This document shows positions 17,642 through 25,422 of a DNA stretch of 43,559 bases, one piece after another. Below the pieces are notes generated by a model, which was not told where the DNA came from, ran no database searches, and was given only the letters and a program-made list of their open reading frames with translations. The translations under genes and the position numbers were made by a program. Source of the stretch: Bacteroidia bacterium (lineage in GTDB: Bacteria > Bacteroidota > Bacteroidia > Cytophagales > Cyclobacteriaceae); assembly GCA_030430675.1 (NCBI GenBank), contig JAUIKU010000013.1, positions 1 to 43,559 of the forward strand, given 5' to 3'. Within the stretch, counting starts at the first letter, position 1. Every line of letters begins with the position of its first letter.

Positions 17642-17893
17642 CCAAGATTTACTTTTTATTTAGGAACTAAACTTATTGAAAGCATATATAATTTAAAAAT
17701 ATATGTAATGAAATGTAATAACTTTTTTTTCATAAGAATATAAATTTTGTTTTGAATAATTGTAAAAAATAAATCAAGATGGTTAAGTGCTGGCTGAAGT
17801 TCAAAAATCGATTATCAACTCTCTTAGGTGGTATTCTTGATAATTCAAAGATGCAAGTTTTCTGGTTAGAGTTTTCTTTTTATGTAGGACTAA

Positions 17894-18266
17894 TTTGTCC
17901 GATATAAAAATTGTTCCTACTTTTACAGGATAAAACACTATACTGACTTGTTCTTTGACACCCATGTTAAACCACATTTTGAAACGGAAGAAAAATTCAT
18001 TTCCCATCCTGGGCAACGATCACCTGTTGGTAATAATAGCGCTGACCCAGCACAGAAGGCTTCCCAGATTAATTAAGGATTCTGAAGAAATTGAAAAATC
18101 GTTGAGTTTAATAGAAGAAGAATTAGAGCGACATATTCGTTTTGAGGAACGTGTGTTATTCAATGAAATTTAGCAGAAAGCCAGTACACAGCAGTTAGCA
18201 ATGCTCAACCAGCACCATCATGAAGCAGAATTTCAAGAAAATACAGGTGACGAATTCTGGAAGTAA
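17894..18266 (+). pseudogene. Hemerythrin-domain protein, broken by a frameshift and an amber stop
   Basis: Three pieces of one hemerythrin-like protein lie in order. Frame 1 (about 17921-18000) reads 'YRIKHYTDLFFDTHVKPHF' then ETEEKF. Frame 2 (about 17995-18170) reads FPILGNDH, 'LTQHRRLPRLIKDSEEIE' and HIRFEERVLFNEI. After an in-frame TAG at 18171-18173 the same frame continues QKASTQQLAMLNQHHHEAEF and ends DEFWK-TAA at 18264. The His/Glu spacing (HFE, HRR, HIRFEE) is that of hemerythrin di-iron domains that bind O2 or NO. The N-terminal 40 or so residues are not recognisable. The frame switch falls in the A-rich stretch near 17990-18002. The rest of 17642-17893 shows nothing I can support. 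Confidence 0.75.
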
Positions 18267-18285
18267 TCCATTTCTAAAAGAAGAT

Positions 18286-18299
18286 ATTTTCATGAAAAT
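18286..18299. promoter_or_regulatory. Perfect 14-bp palindrome upstream of the redox cassette
   Basis: ATTTTCATGAAAAT is its own reverse complement and lies 58 bases before the ATG at 18357. Size and position suit an operator for a dimeric winged-helix regulator such as the MarR protein encoded at 20019-20594. No binding data; inference. Confidence 0.4.
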
Positions 18300-18311
18300 C
18301 TTTGCATAGTT

Positions 18312-18343
18312 AGGATTCCTTTATACCTATAGAAAGGAATCCT
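18312..18343. terminator. Perfect 11-bp inverted repeat just before 18357
   Basis: AGGATTCCTTT at 18312-18322 is matched exactly by AAAGGAATCCT at 18333-18343, with a 10-base loop. It ends 13 bases before the ATG of the next gene. It may terminate the old hemerythrin transcript, although the T run is weak (GTTTAAC), or act as a 5'-leader hairpin or operator. Confidence 0.5.
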
Positions 18344-18356
18344 GTTTAACAACAAA

Positions 18357-19085
18357 ATGAAACAGATCATATTCATCATACTGGTGCTTTGCATAGGCTT
18401 GTGTGCCTTTGCTCAAGGCGGAAATGAAGACAAGGCTTTTGCCAAATCCTCTGACCTTAAAATAGAGAACACTTCTATCAAATTTTCCGATGAACTACAA
18501 CAATTGGTCTTTACCATTCAAGTGGAAGGTAAAGCTGGTGCCTCCGTACCTGCCACTGCTGGACAAATGGACGGCGCCCCGGTGTTGGGCTACGTGTTTC
18601 CCACTACCTTATCCTCTACCGATGTGGGCTTTGGTCAAACCGAGGGCATTGTAGCCATGGCGTTGACCTCACACCCCGATTTTGATGATACTCCCTTGTG
18701 GGATGAAAATATGGACAGAAATTATTCCAACGATGGTGTGATATGGCACGCCCATTGGGTGGTATTGGTTGAAAACACCACCGTACCAGGTGGACTGGCG
18801 GTCAAGCAGTTTACCGAAGGTGATACCAGTGTTACCTTGCCCCATACCAACCCGGGCATGCCCATGTATCTGGATTCACCCGGATTTGCCGTTGTGACGA
18901 AAAGTAATACCATAAGGGTGATTATCCCAGCCTACAGAATGAACCACAGGACCGATTTTAAATTTGACGCAGTAACCGCCTACATGGAGGTCAATACCTC
19001 AAACCCCAACTACCCATTACTCGGGGTATACGCGGTATTTAGCGTCGCATCGGGTGATCTGTCTTTGCCATATACCGTTAATTAG
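18357..19085 (+). CDS. Secreted protein of unknown function
   Basis: 242 residues with a clear signal peptide cleaved after 'GLCAFAQ'. The mature part has no cysteines and is rich in beta strands. Notable residues are 'DGVIWHAHWVVLVEN' (HxH), 'ALTSHPDFDDTP', 'TLPHTNPGMPMYL' and 'AYRMNHRTDF', so several His and Asp could bind a metal. I do not recognise the family. It starts a rightward string with DUF2024 (15-base gap), a thioredoxin-fold protein (start directly after the previous stop) and a MarR regulator, which suggests a role in a periplasmic redox or metal process. Metal binding is inference from residue pattern only. Confidence 0.8.
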   Translation: MKQIIFIILVLCIGLCAFAQGGNEDKAFAKSSDLKIENTSIKFSDELQQLVFTIQVEGKAGASVPATAGQMDGAPVLGYVFPTTLSSTDVGFGQTEGIVAMALTSHPDFDDTPLWDENMDRNYSNDGVIWHAHWVVLVENTTVPGGLAVKQFTEGDTSVTLPHTNPGMPMYLDSPGFAVVTKSNTIRVIIPAYRMNHRTDFKFDAVTAYMEVNTSNPNYPLLGVYAVFSVASGDLSLPYTVN

Positions 19086-19100
19086 TTTAAATGTGATACT

Positions 19101-19364
19101 ATGAAAGTTTCCGTTTGGGATACCTATGTTAGGCGTGAAGACGGTAAGGTAATGCATTTTGATATTGTAGTACCTGACACCATGATAGATCCTGCTATTG
19201 TTTATGAATACGGCAGAATCTATTTAGCCTCCAGGCCCTATGGCACAGGAAATCTGACCTCGGAAGAGTGCAGGTTCTGCCATCTCGAGCAAGCTTCTGA
19301 AACTATGATACAGAACATACAGAAACAGGGGTATCATATCATTGAAATGCAAAATTGTGAATAA
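19101..19364 (+). CDS. DUF2024 family protein
   Basis: 87 residues, cytoplasmic, no signal. The sequence 'MKVSVWDTYVRREDGKVMHF' and the late 'EECRFCHLEQAS' are the landmarks of DUF2024, a small alpha-beta family of unknown function. A CxxCH motif lies at C57, C60 and H61, suited to metal or thiol chemistry (or, in principle, heme, although the protein has no export signal). Length is normal for the family. Its stop codon is followed at once by the ATG of the CPGC protein, so the two are almost certainly co-translated. Confidence 0.85.
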   Translation: MKVSVWDTYVRREDGKVMHFDIVVPDTMIDPAIVYEYGRIYLASRPYGTGNLTSEECRFCHLEQASETMIQNIQKQGYHIIEMQNCE

Positions 19365-19970
19365 ATGGCCCTGCTGTCATTGCACTATGAAAAAGAGCTT
19401 CAGGGCAGGTTCAGCCTTAAAAAGCGGAACCTCCTTTTTGTGTTTCAAGTCAATTGCCCAGGCTGTTTTACCTATGGTATTCCATTAGTCAACCAATTAT
19501 TTCATCAATATGAACATGACATCGGTATTCTGGGGCTATCTACCGCTTTTGAGGATTTTGAATACAATAACCTTAATAATACCCGGTTATTGCTGGAGCA
19601 ACAAAAGGTGGTAGGTGCGACCAAAAAGGTACTGCAAGCAAGGGGTTCTGATAACCGACCTGAATCCATCAATTTTCCAGTGGCCATGGACAAAATGGCC
19701 AATGATCAATTTGACTATGATCAGGCGTCGGAACATGATTGTCGGTCAACACTCGGATATAGAACCATGAATGAAAATGAGAGAAAGGTATTCCACAATA
19801 GGGTCATCAAATATCTAAAAGGGTTAGAGTATATTTCGCTTACATTTACCTTAAACCAGATGCGAGGTACCCCTACACTGATATTTTTTGACAACGCCTA
19901 TAGGGTATTGCTACATCATTTTGGACATATTGATTATTCCACCTTGAAATCTTATATGAAGGTTTTGTGA
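19365..19970 (+). CDS. Thioredoxin-fold protein with CPGC motif
   Basis: 201 residues, no signal peptide. 'LLFVFQVNCPGCFTYGIPL' places a redox CxxC (C31, C34) at the end of the first strand, as in thioredoxin/TlpA/AhpC folds. 'MRGTPTLIFFD' gives the cis-Pro strand near the C-terminus, and 'FGHIDYSTLKSYM' the last helix. An insert of about 70 residues between motif and cis-Pro is as in redoxins of the TlpA group. A predicted cytoplasmic dithiol oxidoreductase next to a CxxCH DUF2024 protein suggests that they form a redox pair. ATG directly follows the TAA of the DUF2024 gene. Confidence 0.8.
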   Translation: MALLSLHYEKELQGRFSLKKRNLLFVFQVNCPGCFTYGIPLVNQLFHQYEHDIGILGLSTAFEDFEYNNLNNTRLLLEQQKVVGATKKVLQARGSDNRPESINFPVAMDKMANDQFDYDQASEHDCRSTLGYRTMNENERKVFHNRVIKYLKGLEYISLTFTLNQMRGTPTLIFFDNAYRVLLHHFGHIDYSTLKSYMKVL

Positions 19971-20018
19971 GCGTAAATGGGAAGGGTCGCCAACTTTTAC
20001 TTAAATTGAAACGGACGA

Positions 20019-20594
20019 ATGGATTTAAGTTCAAAGATTACCGCAGGTTTAAGCCGGTTGTCGGAAGTGTTCAAGACTTTACTCTGGGAGCGGGCAAAGA
20101 CCTTGCAGTTAAGTCCTATCCAGATTCAATTACTCAATTTCATTGCTTTCCACCAGGATGACCTGTGCAATGTGAGCTCCCTGGCCAGGGAATTTAATGT
20201 CACCAAACCTACTATAAGCGATGCCATTAGGGTACTGGTTGAGAAAAATTTACTGATAAAGGATTTTTCTTCAACCGACAACCGCAGTTATACTCTGCAA
20301 CTTTCTTCACTGGGAAAAGAAGCAGTAGATCAAACCATATCTTTTAGCGATCCGGTAAAATACCAACTTGATAAGTTGGATGCTACAGAACAAGAACAGC
20401 TCTACCGCTTACTAAGCAGGCTTATTTACCAATTGAACTGCACGGGCGTGCTTCCTGTACAGCGTATCTGTTTTGGTTGTAGGTTTTACCAAAAGAGAAC
20501 CAACGGACATTATTGCAACTTTTTAAAGGCGAAGTTAATGAACTCAGATATAAGGTTGGACTGTCCTGAATTCAAAGAAACGAACACTATATGA
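20019..20594 (+). CDS. MarR-family regulator with C-terminal Cys cluster
   Basis: 191 residues. A winged helix-turn-helix is visible ('LCNVSSLAREFNVTKPTISD', wing 'DNRSYTLQLSSLGKEAV'). After the usual MarR C-terminal helices comes an added tail with C141, C151, C154, C166 and C182 ('RICFGCRFYQ', 'HYCNFL', 'LDCPEF'), which could hold a metal ion or an iron-sulfur cluster. The natural reading is a redox-sensing repressor or activator of the genes before it. The gap from the thioredoxin-fold gene is 48 bases. It is convergent with the integrase, 19 bases apart. Regulator class is firm; cofactor and target are inference. Confidence 0.85.
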   Translation: MDLSSKITAGLSRLSEVFKTLLWERAKTLQLSPIQIQLLNFIAFHQDDLCNVSSLAREFNVTKPTISDAIRVLVEKNLLIKDFSSTDNRSYTLQLSSLGKEAVDQTISFSDPVKYQLDKLDATEQEQLYRLLSRLIYQLNCTGVLPVQRICFGCRFYQKRTNGHYCNFLKAKLMNSDIRLDCPEFKETNTI

Positions 20595-20613
20595 CATATA
20601 TTACAGAACTCTT

Positions 20614-21837
20614 CTACTCCTTGAACCTCTTCAAAACTTTATCCTGATACTCATCCTTCTTACTAGTTCTCAAACCGGCCAAGTATGCCTCAGTAGTGCT
20701 AATCTTTTGATGGCCTAACATTTGAGATATGGCGGTAAGGGGCACTCCCAGGTCATCAGCACCGGTGGCAAAGCTGTGACGACTGACATAGCTGGTTAGT
20801 GTTTCTTCAATACCTGCCATCTCGCCTATTTTCTTCAGGTTTTTATTGTATCTGGATCGAGCCCATAAAACATCTTTGTATTGTGAAATTGGCGCACTAT
20901 GTTTTATGATCGATAAGATATAGTCTTCTTTTTCTTTACCTTGAATGAAATATTCAAGAATCGGTTTCAGTTGTTCATCGATTTTGATGTCAAATGGGTA
21001 GTTGGTTTTCTGCCGGGTGTACTTGATCCTGCCATCTATGATATTGGATAATTTTAGATGACACATATCGGTAAATGACATACCGTTTAACAAAAAACTC
21101 ATCAAGAAGATTTGCCTATCCCTGAATAATGGGCTGCCTGGTTCTAATTTCAGAGATTTGATCTTTTGCAGTAAATCCAGAGTTATGGCCCTTTTCCGTG
21201 GTTTTCCATTGCGAATTGTATAATTCTTAAACGGGTATCCTTCCTCCACTACTAATCCGGCCTTGATAGCCTTTCTATATATTGCACGTAAAGTTCTCAG
21301 ATAGACGCTCAATCCACCCCAGGAATTCCCTTTAGACAAATGCCAAGTTTCAAATCGATGTAGGAAATCCTGGTTGACCTCCAGCATAGTGATGTCCTGC
21401 TCTTTAGTAAAATTTTTTATAGCACTCAGAGTATGACGGTAAACCCTAGCGTTCCCAACCCGATTGGCGGTGAGCATATCAATAATCAACTTTTCAGTGA
21501 AATCAAACAAGCTGACTTTTTTAGATACCCGTTTTATAGATTGGCGTACTTCTTTTAAGCTCATAAATCTTAATGTCCCTTCATCTTCCAACCGTGTCAC
21601 CACGTCTATCATGTTAGCCAATCTCTTCCTTAGCGTGTTATTGAGTCGCGTGATGGAACCTGTGCCCTTGTAAGTGCTTTTAATTCGGGAATTTTTTTGA
21701 TCCCACTCCGATTTTTTTAGCTTAACCCCTGCAGATATACTAGTGGTACGCCGGTTATGGGTTAATCGATAAACTAATGGAAAAGCTGAAATATCCTTTC
21801 TTCTGGTATCAAGAGATAGTTTAATATGAGTGGCCAT
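20614..21837 (-). CDS. Tyrosine-family site-specific integrase
   Basis: 407 residues. An N-terminal arm-binding region and SAM-like domain (about 100-200) are followed by the catalytic domain. 'SYVSRHSFATG' gives the second Arg and His, 'QMLGHQKISTTEAYL' the late His and the Tyr nucleophile, and 'IKYTRQKT' the beta-hairpin Lys. The place of the first catalytic Arg reads 'LLNGMSFTDM', with Asn where many relatives have Arg, so activity is not certain. It is read leftward from 21837, and its 5' side lies 130 bases from a truncated tRNA-Val 3' end, the classic island layout. Confidence 0.88.
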   Translation of the reverse strand: MATHIKLSLDTRRKDISAFPLVYRLTHNRRTTSISAGVKLKKSEWDQKNSRIKSTYKGTGSITRLNNTLRKRLANMIDVVTRLEDEGTLRFMSLKEVRQSIKRVSKKVSLFDFTEKLIIDMLTANRVGNARVYRHTLSAIKNFTKEQDITMLEVNQDFLHRFETWHLSKGNSWGGLSVYLRTLRAIYRKAIKAGLVVEEGYPFKNYTIRNGKPRKRAITLDLLQKIKSLKLEPGSPLFRDRQIFLMSFLLNGMSFTDMCHLKLSNIIDGRIKYTRQKTNYPFDIKIDEQLKPILEYFIQGKEKEDYILSIIKHSAPISQYKDVLWARSRYNKNLKKIGEMAGIEETLTSYVSRHSFATGADDLGVPLTAISQMLGHQKISTTEAYLAGLRTSKKDEYQDKVLKRFKE

Positions 21838-21967
21838 TTTTTATCAGTTGCACGCGATTTGCACGCACTTTTTGGATTAATATGGTCTTAAATGGTTTGA
21901 TAAAATACAAAAATATAGATCTAAATGCCATTTTGAATCATTTAAATACATTTCGATACAAAAACCT

Positions 21968-22014
21968 TCTGCCTTACAAGCAGGGGGTCGCTGGTTCGAA
22001 TCCAGCAGGTCCCA
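21968..22014 (+). other. tRNA-Val(UAC) 3' fragment, probable attachment site
   Basis: From the 5' side of the anticodon stem to the discriminator base the bases fold as a tRNA: stem TCTGC/GCAGG, loop CTTACAA (anticodon TAC at 21975-21977), T arm GCTGG-TTCGAAT-CCAGC, acceptor 3' strand AGGTCCC and A. Upstream there is no D arm or 5' acceptor strand, only AT-rich sequence. This is the duplicated tRNA 3' end left by integrase-driven insertion. The intact copy should lie at the other end of the island; I see no second copy in this window. Confidence 0.8.
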
Positions 22015-22024
22015 CACGACAAAG

Positions 22025-22050
22025 ACCACGCTACCAGGCGTGGTTTTTTT
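22025..22050 (+). terminator. Rho-independent terminator behind the tRNA fragment
   Basis: ACCACGC (22025-22031), a 6-base loop, GCGTGGT (22038-22044), then a run of T. It was probably the terminator of the original tRNA gene. Confidence 0.85.
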
Positions 22051-22131
22051 GTGTCAGGCGCTGATTTGCTGAAAAAAAGTTGGCAACATTCAACAAGGGC
22101 ACTATTTTTATCCGATACCAATTCATTTATC

Positions 22132-22965
22132 ATGACCAATAGAAGACAATTTCTAACAAACATGGGACTGCTTGCCGCAGGGTACGGACTACTCCCTTCC
22201 TATCGAACAGCCGCCGCCTATGACAAAAATATCGGAATACAGCTCTACACCTTTCGGGATGCGATGATGTCCGATGCAAAGGGTACCATGGAAAAAATTG
22301 CAGGGCTGGGATTTAAAGAAATAGAATCCGCCCGCAGTTCCAAAGGACACTACTATGGGCTTACCGCCAAAGAGATGAAGGCCACCTGTAAAGACCTGGG
22401 CATGAAATTGACCAGCGGCCATGTACACCTTGATGAAAACTGGGACCAAACCATGGAGGAAGCGGTAGAATCGGGACAGGAATATCTAATTTGTTCCACC
22501 ATGCCTACCCGGGGGCAAACGGTTGATAATTATAAAAAAGTGGCAGAAGCATTTAACCAGGCTGGAGAAAAATGCAAAAAGGCCGGAGTGAAATTTGGCT
22601 ATCACAATCATGCCTACGAGTTCGAAGCGGAAAACGGCCAGGTGCTTTACGATGTGTTGCTGGACCATACCGAAGCAGACCTGGTACACATGGAATTGGA
22701 TTTGGGATGGGTGATTGTAGGCGGTAAAGACCCGTTGGATTATTTCAAAAAATACTCCGGTCGGTTCCCCCTGTGGCACCTGAAAGACATGGACCTGGCC
22801 AAAAAAGAGAGTACCGAATTCGGTAAGGGGGGCCTTGACATAGCAATGATGCTGCGAAATAAGAAAGCCTCCGGCGCCAAACACATCTACGTGGAACAGG
22901 AAGAGTATGCCGTTTCTCCCTACGAAAGCATGAAACACAACATGAAATTCCTGGCAGAGATCTAA
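22132..22965 (+). CDS. Tat-exported sugar phosphate isomerase/epimerase-like protein
   Basis: 277 residues from the ATG at 22132. A longer frame exists from 22051, but only the later start puts the twin-Arg signal 'TNRRQFLTNMGLLAAG' at the N-terminus. The body is an AP-endonuclease-2/xylose-isomerase-like TIM barrel: 'IGIQLYTFRDAM', 'GHVHLDENW', 'FGYHNHAYEFE', 'HMELDLGWV', 'LWHLKDMDL', 'HIYVEQEEY', with the Glu, His and Asp that normally bind a metal. Such exported barrels are common in Bacteroidota and are usually linked to sugar or inositol conversion. It lies outside the island end, after the tRNA terminator, and stands alone. Confidence 0.85.
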   Translation: MTNRRQFLTNMGLLAAGYGLLPSYRTAAAYDKNIGIQLYTFRDAMMSDAKGTMEKIAGLGFKEIESARSSKGHYYGLTAKEMKATCKDLGMKLTSGHVHLDENWDQTMEEAVESGQEYLICSTMPTRGQTVDNYKKVAEAFNQAGEKCKKAGVKFGYHNHAYEFEAENGQVLYDVLLDHTEADLVHMELDLGWVIVGGKDPLDYFKKYSGRFPLWHLKDMDLAKKESTEFGKGGLDIAMMLRNKKASGAKHIYVEQEEYAVSPYESMKHNMKFLAEI

Positions 22966-23136
22966 CCACGTCCTGCAGGTTGTGACAGTAATCCACAGAA
23001 TGTGGTGAACCTTTACACAACTTTTATTTTACCGGAATATTGCAACTACTAGTGTAACTTGTAATCTAAATAATCCAGGTGCTCTTCTTTCTGTACTAGT
23101 TTGGGTTATCCAATTGCATTTCAGCGTTGGACAAAT

Positions 23137-24168
23137 TTACAGCCGCTCTAAATCTACCTCCCTAATGGTAAACAACTCTAAAGCCCTACTTGAATCATGT
23201 TGATCCACCCGCTCTGCAGAATATATCACCGGCAATGAAGCCATATTTACGATATCAGCGGTAGCCAAAATTTGCTTATTTAATTGCGTACAGCACTTTT
23301 CCACTAAAGCTGTGGTATACAGTGGCTCCCCATGAAATACGATCTGGCTTTTTACATCTCCAATCTCTCCAAGCACAACCTCTCCACTATGGAAACTGGC
23401 AGTAAACTCGGGCACAAAGTGGTACTTATTTAGGTATTTTTCTTTTAATCGATCGATCTCATTTCTCATATAAAAATAGGTTCTTACCCAGTTGGAATTC
23501 TTCAGCCCCTTCTTTAGCGTCCAGGTCACCACGACTTCATCTCCTACTTAGCGGTAGATCTCACCTTTGGTAGCCAGAATGCATTTTGTGATATCATGAA
23601 AAAAGTCATTCAGGAAATTATAATACTTCATATCACCCATTGCTTCCGCGATTGACGTGGAAGATTTCAGATCTACGAACATAAATATCCTTTGTTCTCT
23701 ACGAGGCTTATGGTACTTCCCGGTAATAAAATGAAACAACACCATGCGTCCCATTTTTCTACTCATCTCCTGAGTAAAAATGATCACTCCAATACCTAAC
23801 AGCGAGTAAAACAATATGATATTGAAATCTTCTTTGTATAAAAAATTCTGAAAACGGGATCCGTACAAATAGTCTACCAAGCCTTCTCCATAATAAAAAC
23901 TCTCATTAACCCCTTTTATCAGCACTATCAATACCACCATTAATAGTAAGTAGCATAGGGACTTCAACATTACAATCGTTCTAAACCCAATCCTCCGTGT
24001 TTCCCAGTTAAATGCGTACCGTTCAAGGATTGCTACCAAAACCCCTCCTATTAATCCAATAGATACACCATTAAAGATTTTAATTGGCTCGTCGAAGCCA
24101 TCGGCAAATAAGGGGTACAGAAACCCCAAGCATATTCCAATTGACCCTATAATAAGTATGTTATTCAT
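23137..24168 (-). pseudogene. Membrane class III adenylate/guanylate cyclase, interrupted by an in-frame TAA
   Basis: One frame runs from ATG at 24168 (which overlaps the stop of the upstream cyclase by 8 bases) to the stop at 23137, about 343 codons, broken only by TAA at 23548-23550. Before the stop there are four hydrophobic segments and the catalytic entry 'MFVDLKSSTSIAE' with the metal Asp (residue 166). After it the frame resumes VGDEVVVTWT, where relatives have a Tyr in place of the stop codon. The last part ends 'LFTIREVDLERL'. So the catalytic residues are kept, but the chain is split within the cyclase domain. An ATG at 23532 could start a short C-terminal piece. A simple nonsense mutation is most likely; a sequencing error is possible. 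Confidence 0.8.
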
Positions 24169-25258
24169 ATATCTGGTCCAGAGGAAATTGCTTATGCATA
24201 TCCAATTCTTTAATGGCAAACACTTCCAGCGGTTCCCTTTTGCCCTTCAACAGAATTTTTCCTAATGATTCGGATTGGTAGATCACAGGTGTTTCAAGCA
24301 AATCTATCAAGCGACCTGATACCAGTAGTTCCTGATCCAAAACCTCACACTGGGTGAGTATTCTGGAGGTAGTATTCATCACATCCCCCATAAAGGTGAT
24401 CTCACTTTTCTCGGTGCCGATTTCACCCTGTATCACACTTCCATAGTGGTAGGCTGCCTGAAATTGAGGAACTAAACCATACTTTAAATAATACTTTTCC
24501 CTGACGTGCCTGATGTGACTTTTGGCATCGAAAAAGACCCGGAGGCAATTTCCATTCTTAAGACCCTGCCGGGGACTCCAAGAAACCACCAATACATCTT
24601 CTACATATTGATAGATTACTCCGTGATACGCCAGGATAGGTTCAGTAATGTCGAATATAAACTCATTCAGAAGCTTATGGAATTTTAACGGGCCCAACTT
24701 TGTGGCTATCCCACCTGAATGTTTAATGCTTATAAACATGAATACTCTTTCCTGCGTAACGGGGTGGTAATACTTACCCGTTACATAGCCCCATAATACC
24801 CCCTGCCCCATTTTCCGGCTCATCTGTAAAGTAAAACTAATGCAAAAGGCAATGGCTATGGTATAGACAATGGCAATCAGGAAATCTTGCTCAAACACAT
24901 ATGTTTGAAATTCATCACTGATCCACACACCATGGAAACTGAGATCATATTTTATCATACGGGCAATAACCAGTTCGAAAAATATGATCACCGTAATCAG
25001 GACTACATAAATGGCCGTCCTAATCAATACCAGTGGAATAAACCTTAGTTTCCTTATCTTTTTAAGAGCAAAAAAGTACAGTTCGAAATATGAGATTAGA
25101 ATCCCCACCACCAGACCAATAATGGCCGTATTGATATAAGGAAAGATATCACCGAACCCGTCTGAAAGCAATGCATAGAAGAGACCTAATAATATACCGG
25201 CGGTTATAACTGTTCCGGCTGTCCTAATCTTTCGTGACCTCCGATTATCTAGTCCCAT
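24161..25258 (-). CDS. Membrane class III cyclase homologue lacking a metal Asp
   Basis: 365 residues: four transmembrane segments (about 12-31, 39-62, 73-99, 124-145) and a class III cyclase domain from about 170. The neighbour copy reads 'FVDLKSS' at the start of this domain; here the same place reads 'FISIKHSGG', so the first metal-binding Asp is Ser177. The second motif reads 'YVEDVLVVSW' against the usual YVGDE, keeping Asp221. It may be a non-catalytic partner or pseudo-cyclase in a heterodimer with the next gene. It is read first in the pair and is divergent from the phosphoesterase at 25423. Domain call is good; loss of activity is inference. Confidence 0.8.
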   Translation of the reverse strand: MGLDNRRSRKIRTAGTVITAGILLGLFYALLSDGFGDIFPYINTAIIGLVVGILISYFELYFFALKKIRKLRFIPLVLIRTAIYVVLITVIIFFELVIARMIKYDLSFHGVWISDEFQTYVFEQDFLIAIVYTIAIAFCISFTLQMSRKMGQGVLWGYVTGKYYHPVTQERVFMFISIKHSGGIATKLGPLKFHKLLNEFIFDITEPILAYHGVIYQYVEDVLVVSWSPRQGLKNGNCLRVFFDAKSHIRHVREKYYLKYGLVPQFQAAYHYGSVIQGEIGTEKSEITFMGDVMNTTSRILTQCEVLDQELLVSGRLIDLLETPVIYQSESLGKILLKGKREPLEVFAIKELDMHKQFPLDQIYE

Positions 25259-25422
25259 ATACCAGACTTGCTATAAGTTGATTATCAATAAGATACTTTC
25301 TGGTTGAATATTTATAAATACTTCGATATAAGATAAATAATTCCTTCAAACATTAAATATTTTTTAACCCAAGGTAATTCCTACCGGTTGCTCATTAATC
25401 CATAAAGATTTACATTCACTGC

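Noticed and set aside
17801-18016. Minus-strand ORF of 71 codons
   Set aside because: It is antisense to the hemerythrin remnant and has no protein-like pattern; the plus strand explains the region better.
21968-22014. A complete tRNA gene, perhaps with an intron
   Set aside because: No D arm or 5' acceptor strand exists in the 130 bases between the integrase and the anticodon stem.
22486-22938. Long minus-strand ORF (150 codons) over the isomerase gene
   Set aside because: Shadow of the plus-strand gene, which has clear TIM-barrel motifs and a Tat signal.
23548-23550. TAA in the cyclase and TAG in the hemerythrin as programmed readthrough or recoding
   Set aside because: The two stops differ, no recoding signal is visible, and all other genes use both stops normally; mutation or sequencing error is simpler.
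24168-24219. Upstream start for the second cyclase at 24219
   Set aside because: The extra 17 residues lie inside the end of the upstream gene; the Met at 24168 directly precedes the first membrane helix and overlaps the previous stop in the usual way.
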